Below are positions 59,346-64,000 of a stretch of 64,000 nucleotides of DNA, piece by piece; position 1 is the first letter of the stretch, and each line of letters begins with the position of its first letter. The position numbers and the translations under genes are program-made. The notes under the pieces are model-generated. The model was not told the origin of the DNA. It saw nothing but the letters and a program-made list of their open reading frames with translations, and did not search any database. This DNA comes from Canna indica. Its lineage: Eukaryota; Streptophyta; Magnoliopsida; Zingiberales; Cannaceae. The stretch lies in contig CP136898.1 of NCBI GenBank assembly GCA_034359265.1, forward strand, positions 41,501,501 through 41,565,500, given 5' to 3'.

Positions 59346-60001
59346 CAGTTATTTATTGCACAGTACACAATTCAACTAGTACACATCATTTCACATACAT
59401 AAAATTTAGAATTCCACATACCACATACATAAAACTTAGAATGACACATAATTCATACAAAATCAAGTAATGGTTACTACATATAATCCACATATCAATC
59501 CATATACAATCCATGACTGATCCACATACAATCCATAAATATATCAATCCACATATCAATCCACATACAATCCATATCAATCTACATCAATCCTAACACT
59601 TGAAGATGACTGATTGTCTGGCTTCTTTTTTTCCTTGAGTCTATTGCTACTCCTTACTGAGGTGGTGTTCACGCTCCTTACTGAGGTGGTGCTCTATTGA
59701 GTGCCTTGGATGGGTTGGGTGCCTTGAGTGGGTTGGCTCACCTGGGTGCCTTCATGGATAAACTGCCCTCCTCCAAATCTTTCTTCATGGAGTATTCTAA
59801 CTTTTGTATTAGGCATCTACATGAAACTTAGAATTTAATAACTGAAATCTATAATTTATAACTGGAATTAAATAACTTACATACACATATGTATTTTCTA
59901 TTTTTAGTGCCAATTGTTACTCCAAATCCCTTTGCTGTCATAGGCCTCTCCTTGTGCACAAGCTTCTCATAACTAACAGGTCTCTAAATAACAGTCATCT
60001 T

Positions 60002-61291
60002 TTATCTCATTGCAGGTGACTGCACACCCTGATTCTTCAAATTGATTTGCACACCATGGTTCTTATGTGGTCTCCCCCTTTTTTTCCCCTGTGTCAAAAC
60101 AGATTTGTTAGTAAACAGGTGAGGACAAATGAATTGATGAAATGGCATATTCTGTGGACTTCTTAAAATATTCATGAACATATTGGGATCCTCTCCCAAC
60201 CAATGAATTGATGAAATGGCATGAGGACAAGGGATGCCACTAAGTTCCCACATCCTATATGAGCAACTATTTTGTTCTAGCTCTACAACATAGTTGTTAT
60301 CCATGTGTTTAACCTCAAACTTCTTATATCCAGCATGTGTTGCTATGCAGAAGCCACTAACAACTTTGTTCTCTTCTATTTTTCCCCTAAATTTAGGTAA
60401 TATGGTATCATCACTTTTCATTATCATCTCCCTCTTTTCTGCCATCCTTTTCATTATTGTCCTTCTAATGTCCTTTAACATGTCAATCAAAAGCCTATTT
60501 CTTGCCCTCAAAATGTATCCATTAAAACATTCAAACATGCTATTGTCAATGACCTCACATTTTGGCAATGTACTGATTTTAAACCTACAGAACTTGTCTG
60601 AACCAATTTTAATGAAATCATCATGTGCAACTTTAGAAAGTACCTTCATCTCATACATGTGTTCATTGAATTGAGCTTATGTGGTGCTCTTTGCAGCCTT
60701 CCAAAAAAGGTTCTTCAAAGTATAACCCACATGCTTCTTCTTCTAGTTAGCATATAAATGTCTTGCACAGTTTCTATGTTCTACATTAGGCATAAAAGCC
60801 CTAACTGCATTTTGAAGACCCTACAAGAGATAAACAAACATAAGTAGAGTATACATGAGATACAAAAAACAAAGTCTAAGTGTTCACTTATACCTTTTGT
60901 TGATCACTTATAATTGTCCATCCAAAATCATCTACAATGCCTAAGTGTTCATTTAATCTTATCAAAAACCACCTCCATGAGTCTTCATTCTCACCTTCAA
61001 CCACGGCTCAACATACTAGAAACATCTGATTGTTTCCATCCCTACCAACTGCAGATAGTAGTTGGCCACCAGCTTCTGACTTCAAAAAACACCCATCTAA
61101 TGAAATAACGGGCCTACAACCACCCAAAAGCCCTTCTTTCAATGCATCAAAACCAACAAACATCCTCTTGAATCTGTTATAACCCTCAATCATTGTGGAA
61201 AATAGCCCATGTTTGTACACCTTCTTCAGTTCTGCTACATAAGATGACAACATCTTATAATGATCAGCTAATGAGCCTGATAAAGCTTTCA
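60002..61291 (-). pseudogene. MULE transposase (MuDR type), N-terminus lost to C3
   Basis: From 61291 leftwards: MIEGYNRFKRMFVGFDALKE, then PVISLDGCFLKSEAGGQLLS (first catalytic Asp), a stop after MFLVC, and WRWFLIRLNEHLG with WTIISDQQK (second Asp). A GT-AG intron lies at about 60822-60897. The next exon has HRNCARHLYAN, then KVLSKVAHDDF, and the C-terminus ends with a SWIM zinc finger (CSYRMWELSGIPCPHAI) and a basic KKRGRPHK tail at 60002. Additional stops lie near 60675 and 60745. It would cut and insert the MULE. Confidence 0.85.
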
Positions 61292-61660
61292 CACTACTAG
61301 AAAAATGGGCATCAGCAACGGCTGATGCCGTTGCTGAGCCGTTGCTAAAGAGCATCAGCAACGGCCGAGCCGTTGCAATAGAGCCGTGACAGAAACTCGC
61401 GTTGCTGATAACTTAGCAATGGATCAGCAACGGCCGCTCGGGTCGTCGCTAAAAATATTATCAGCAACGGTTTTGCCACGGACTCGGAGCCATTGCTGAT
61501 AACATTAATAGCAACGGCCGCTGAGTCCATAGCAACGCCATTAGTAAAAGCCCGTCGCTAAGTCGTTGCTGTAGGTCATCAGCAACGGCTTTCGATACAC
61601 TTTTAGCAACGGCTTTCCCACGGACGGCCGTGGGAAAGCCGTTGCTGATGATGTGAACCT
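61292..61660 (-). repeat. 3' terminal and subterminal repeats of C3
   Basis: About fifteen copies of AGCAACGGC / GCCGTTGCT in both orientations, often with ATCAGCAACGG, adjacent to the CACTA end. The density and regularity fit binding sites for the TNP1-type protein. Confidence 0.9.
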
Positions 61661-61671
61661 GGTAACGAAAA

Positions 61672-61711
61672 AATTTAAAATTTAAAATTTAAAATTTAAA
61701 ATTTAAAATTT
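61672..61711. repeat. (ATTTAAA)n short tandem repeat
   Basis: Five to six perfect heptamer units just inside the subterminal repeats of C3. Confidence 0.95.
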
Positions 61712-61948
61712 CCATTGATACATTGATACATTATCTGATACATAACGCACACACCCATACACTCATACACACATTCATTCACACATCACAAACACACCAA
61801 GATATACATCAAAACAATTATATTTATATTGATAATTATCCACGATAGTATAAAAATAATTCAAATGCAAAATTGAAGTATCAATATCCAAACAAAATAA
61901 GTTAAACAAGTTCAATATCTCAGTAACAAAGTCAATATAAAAAAAATC

Positions 61949-63490
61949 TCACGATGACCATGGAGGATGGCCTGGATCATATGGCGGGGTTTGGAGTGCT
62001 TGAGTGTACACCGACGTGGACTGAGTCGCGGACGATGGATTAGATGATGCCGAAGAGATGCCTGCTTCGGGATGACCTGACATGTTGCGTAGCATAGCTT
62101 GTATATCCACCATCATCTGACTCTGGCACTCCATTATCTCAGTTTGACGCGCGACCGTGTCCTCTAGAGTCCTTATTCTGCTACTATGATCATAACTGGA
62201 TCTAGAGGTGGACGGCCGCTCACCAGCGACCGGAGGGGTCGGTGCCCCAAGTGGCCCTAGTACGGCTCGCGCATGACCACTATCTGCGAAGCCATATACG
62301 CGGCCATGGTCCCAGCCACCTGCGGCCTCGACCCACGATGCTGCGTCAAAGTCCTCGGGGGTACCCCCGCGCTGCACCACCGTCTGGCTGTAGGTCTCCT
62401 ACTCGAGTTTGATTTTTTGTTTAATATTTATCATAAAACTTAAATTATAAATATATAATGAATAATTTAAACAAATATATAATTACCATAATGTATGCAG
62501 CGCGGTTGTCGATGTACTCCCCCGTCCCATGTGCTCGACGGTGAGTCCGCTCGAACACCGCCATCGGGGAGGGTCGCTGGACAGTCTCGTCATCCAACAC
62601 CGTCGTCTACATTTACAAAACAAATACATTAATTAGTACACATAGTAACAAATAAAATATATAATTAAAAGATATACTTACCATACGATTCGCGTGCACT
62701 GCAAATGCAACAGAGCCGCCGGTGTGATGCGCTGCTCCTCCCGACATGCGATTTCTAGCCGCATTCCGAGAAACCTCCTGCCATCGATCCGTCGACCATA
62801 TCCCCACGAGCTGGTCCCATATATCCGGAGTAATCCAATCGGGGCCGTATCCCCGAGTCTCCGCGATGTTAGTGGTCCCAGCTCGGGCCATCGCTTGGGA
62901 CCGAGCCTGCCCCAGCTGCTCGTTGTACCTTGCCCGGGAAATAGCCTCCCAGGCAGCGTAAATGAAGGGCCTCTGGTCCTCGGCCCATGTATAGCGAGCC
63001 TGCAAAATAATAATATCAGTACCAATATTAATATATCATCATGCATGTAAAAAATAATAATAATACGTGCCTCAAACTCGCGTCATAACATGTCGACGTG
63101 CTCGCTAGGCACGTGAGACCACGTAGGCCATGCCCCATGCATGTATCGTCGAATAGTAGAAGAAATGCTCCTCGGCACTTCTTCTTGCTCGAACCTGCAC
63201 AACAAAAATAAATTTTAATATTATATTATGATATAATGAATTTGTAATGATTCATAATTCATGATATATTACCGCTCCCCAATCACGCTAATCAATCTAC
63301 GTGACTCTATGGCTGGTGGAGGCTGCCACCTGTTCGGCCCGCATGGCCGCCTGCGTCTGGATGTACTAGCCTCGGCAGTATCATTCGCATGAGGATTAGC
63401 AACAGGAGGATCAGCAGCATGAGTAAGTGCTGGAGTCTCACCGATCGGAGACTCCGAAACTCTCCTGCGTCGATAACCATGACCAGACAT
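61949..63490 (-). pseudogene. TNP1-like gene of C3, five exons, one nonsense change
   Basis: Starting at ATG 63490, exons are about 63490-63273, 63196-63071, 63000-62684, 62607-62490 and 62397-61949. Exon 1: MSGHGYRRRRVSESP, RRRRPCGPNRWQPPP. Exon 2: FEQEEVPRSISSTI and HGAWPTWSHVPSEH. Exon 3: WAEDQRPFIYAAWEAISRAR and GYGPDWITPDIWDQL. Exon 4: DDETVQRPSPMAVFERTHRR. Exon 5: RGGTPEDFDAASWV, GRVYGFADSGHARAV and a helical segment EDTVARQTEIMECQSQMM. It belongs to the Ptta/En/Spm plant transposase family and would bind the AGCAACGGC repeats. A TGA in exon 2 (near 63085) replaces the Trp codon present in C2, and the second intron has a GC donor. Otherwise open. Confidence 0.8.
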
Positions 63491-63565
63491 ATCTGTCGAA
63501 CAGACATATAATCAGATTATTATATAAATAGTAGAGATATATTTAATAAAATATATACTTTACAA

Positions 63566-64000
63566 TTATTCATCATCATCTGAATAATAGTCTTTGAATT
63601 CTTCCTCTTCTTCCTCTTCTTCGTCTTCTTCATCTTCTTCATCTCCAGCTTTCTCAATTTCATGATCGTCATCATCAACATATTCAACTTCTAATTGAAT
63701 TGACGTTGTGTCTGCTTCCTCGAGTATTGGAATAATACGATCTACAGCAGGAGGATCATCTTCTTGATAGAAACCATGTGTCATATTAGGTATCAGCTCA
63801 TTTTCTCCTACTATCAGATCAATTTTTCCTCTACCTTTTGTCTTACAGACTACACGCCAATCTGCTCTATCTTTATTTCGAGCCGGATACTTCGCGTAAT
63901 ATACTTGTTCGGCTTGTGATGCCAATATAAAAGGCTCATTTGCTGCCAATTTCGATTTGTAATTAACCTCAACAAGTTTGTATTTTGGATGAACTTTCAT
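63566..64000 (-). CDS. C-terminus of the TNP2 transposase of C3 (partial at window edge)
   Basis: VHPKYKLVEVNYKSKLAANE and EQVYYAKYPARNKDRADWRV form the DUF4216 region. NMTHGFYQEDDPPAVDRI follows, then a strongly acidic tail ending DYYSDDDE at 63566. The reading frame is open over the visible 144 residues. Compare the decayed equivalent at 6289-6933 in C1. Confidence 0.85.
   Translation of the reverse strand: MKVHPKYKLVEVNYKSKLAANEPFILASQAEQVYYAKYPARNKDRADWRVVCKTKGRGKIDLIVGENELIPNMTHGFYQEDDPPAVDRIIPILEEADTTSIQLEVEYVDDDDHEIEKAGDEEDEEDEEEEEEEEFKDYYSDDDE

Larger units (their letters stand above)
58083..61291 (-). mobile_element. MULE (Mutator-like) transposon, right end cut by C3
   Basis: The left end reads GGGTAAATACCC, then AAAAAACATGAACTTTGGAC, a long A/T-rich terminus of the MULE type. 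It encodes a MuDR-type transposase on the minus strand and a GRF zinc-finger frame on the plus strand. CACTA element C3 starts at 61292 within the transposase sequence, so the right end of the MULE should lie beyond C3, outside the window. Confidence 0.8.
61292..64000 (-). mobile_element. CACTA transposon C3, 3' part
   Basis: Starts CACTACTAGAAAAATGGGC at 61292 within the MULE transposase. Subterminal repeats follow, then a TNP1-like gene and the end of TNP2, both on the minus strand. The element continues past the window edge. It is the youngest insertion here and its genes are the best kept. Confidence 0.88.

Overview
The window is plant nuclear DNA, from a flowering plant with a repeat-rich genome, and is built almost entirely of transposable elements. 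I found no intact host gene, tRNA, rRNA or CRISPR array. The evidence is copia-like LTR retrotransposons, a Gypsy chromovirus, CACTA (En/Spm), PIF/Harbinger and MULE transposons with plant-type domains, GT-AG introns in the transposon genes, and the AT-rich spacers between them. The species cannot be named from the sequence.

Layout. 1-4180: two related copia-like elements placed head to head. The right one keeps only a gag gene that ends exactly where the protease should begin. 4181-5970: no gene seen. 5976-13347: CACTA element C1 on the minus strand, with a decayed TNP2 transposase, the first exon of a TNP1-like gene, and what looks like a captured host exon pair (universal-stress-protein-like) at 12194-12676. 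13598-40045: Sirevirus-like gag-only element A. It is split by a CACTA element (C2, 16309-29063, TSD AGA), which carries a Gypsy chromovirus inside it (19969-28864, TSD CTGAT), and also by a solo LTR (30428-32055, TSD GGTGT) and a PIF/Harbinger element (34102-38568). 40046-48588: leader and ~2.2 kb LTR of an older minus-strand element D, into which A and the Sirevirus-like element C (42931-48560, TSD CTTTC) inserted. 48589-50505: old LTR-element debris. 50506-57350: Sirevirus-like element B (TSD TTCCC). 58083-61291: a MULE with a decayed MuDR-type transposase and a GRF zinc-finger reading frame on the opposite strand. 61292-64000: CACTA element C3, which inserted into the MULE and runs off the window.

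How the parts relate. A, B and C share long LTRs, a primer site complementary to the initiator methionine tRNA, a gag gene with a coiled coil and zinc knuckles, no pol, a long non-coding stretch in place of pol, and a run of polypurine tracts before the 3' LTR. A and B also share the same internal deletion of the gag core, so they look like a non-autonomous subfamily that spread while already lacking pol, presumably mobilised in trans. Their LTRs carry clusters of short palindromes: GGTCGACC/GATCGATC type in B, C and the solo LTR, and CATCCCGGATGG type in A. Because B lacks the insertions found in A, B provides empty-site references that confirm two of the nested insertions. All coding regions except parts of C3 carry stops or frameshifts.
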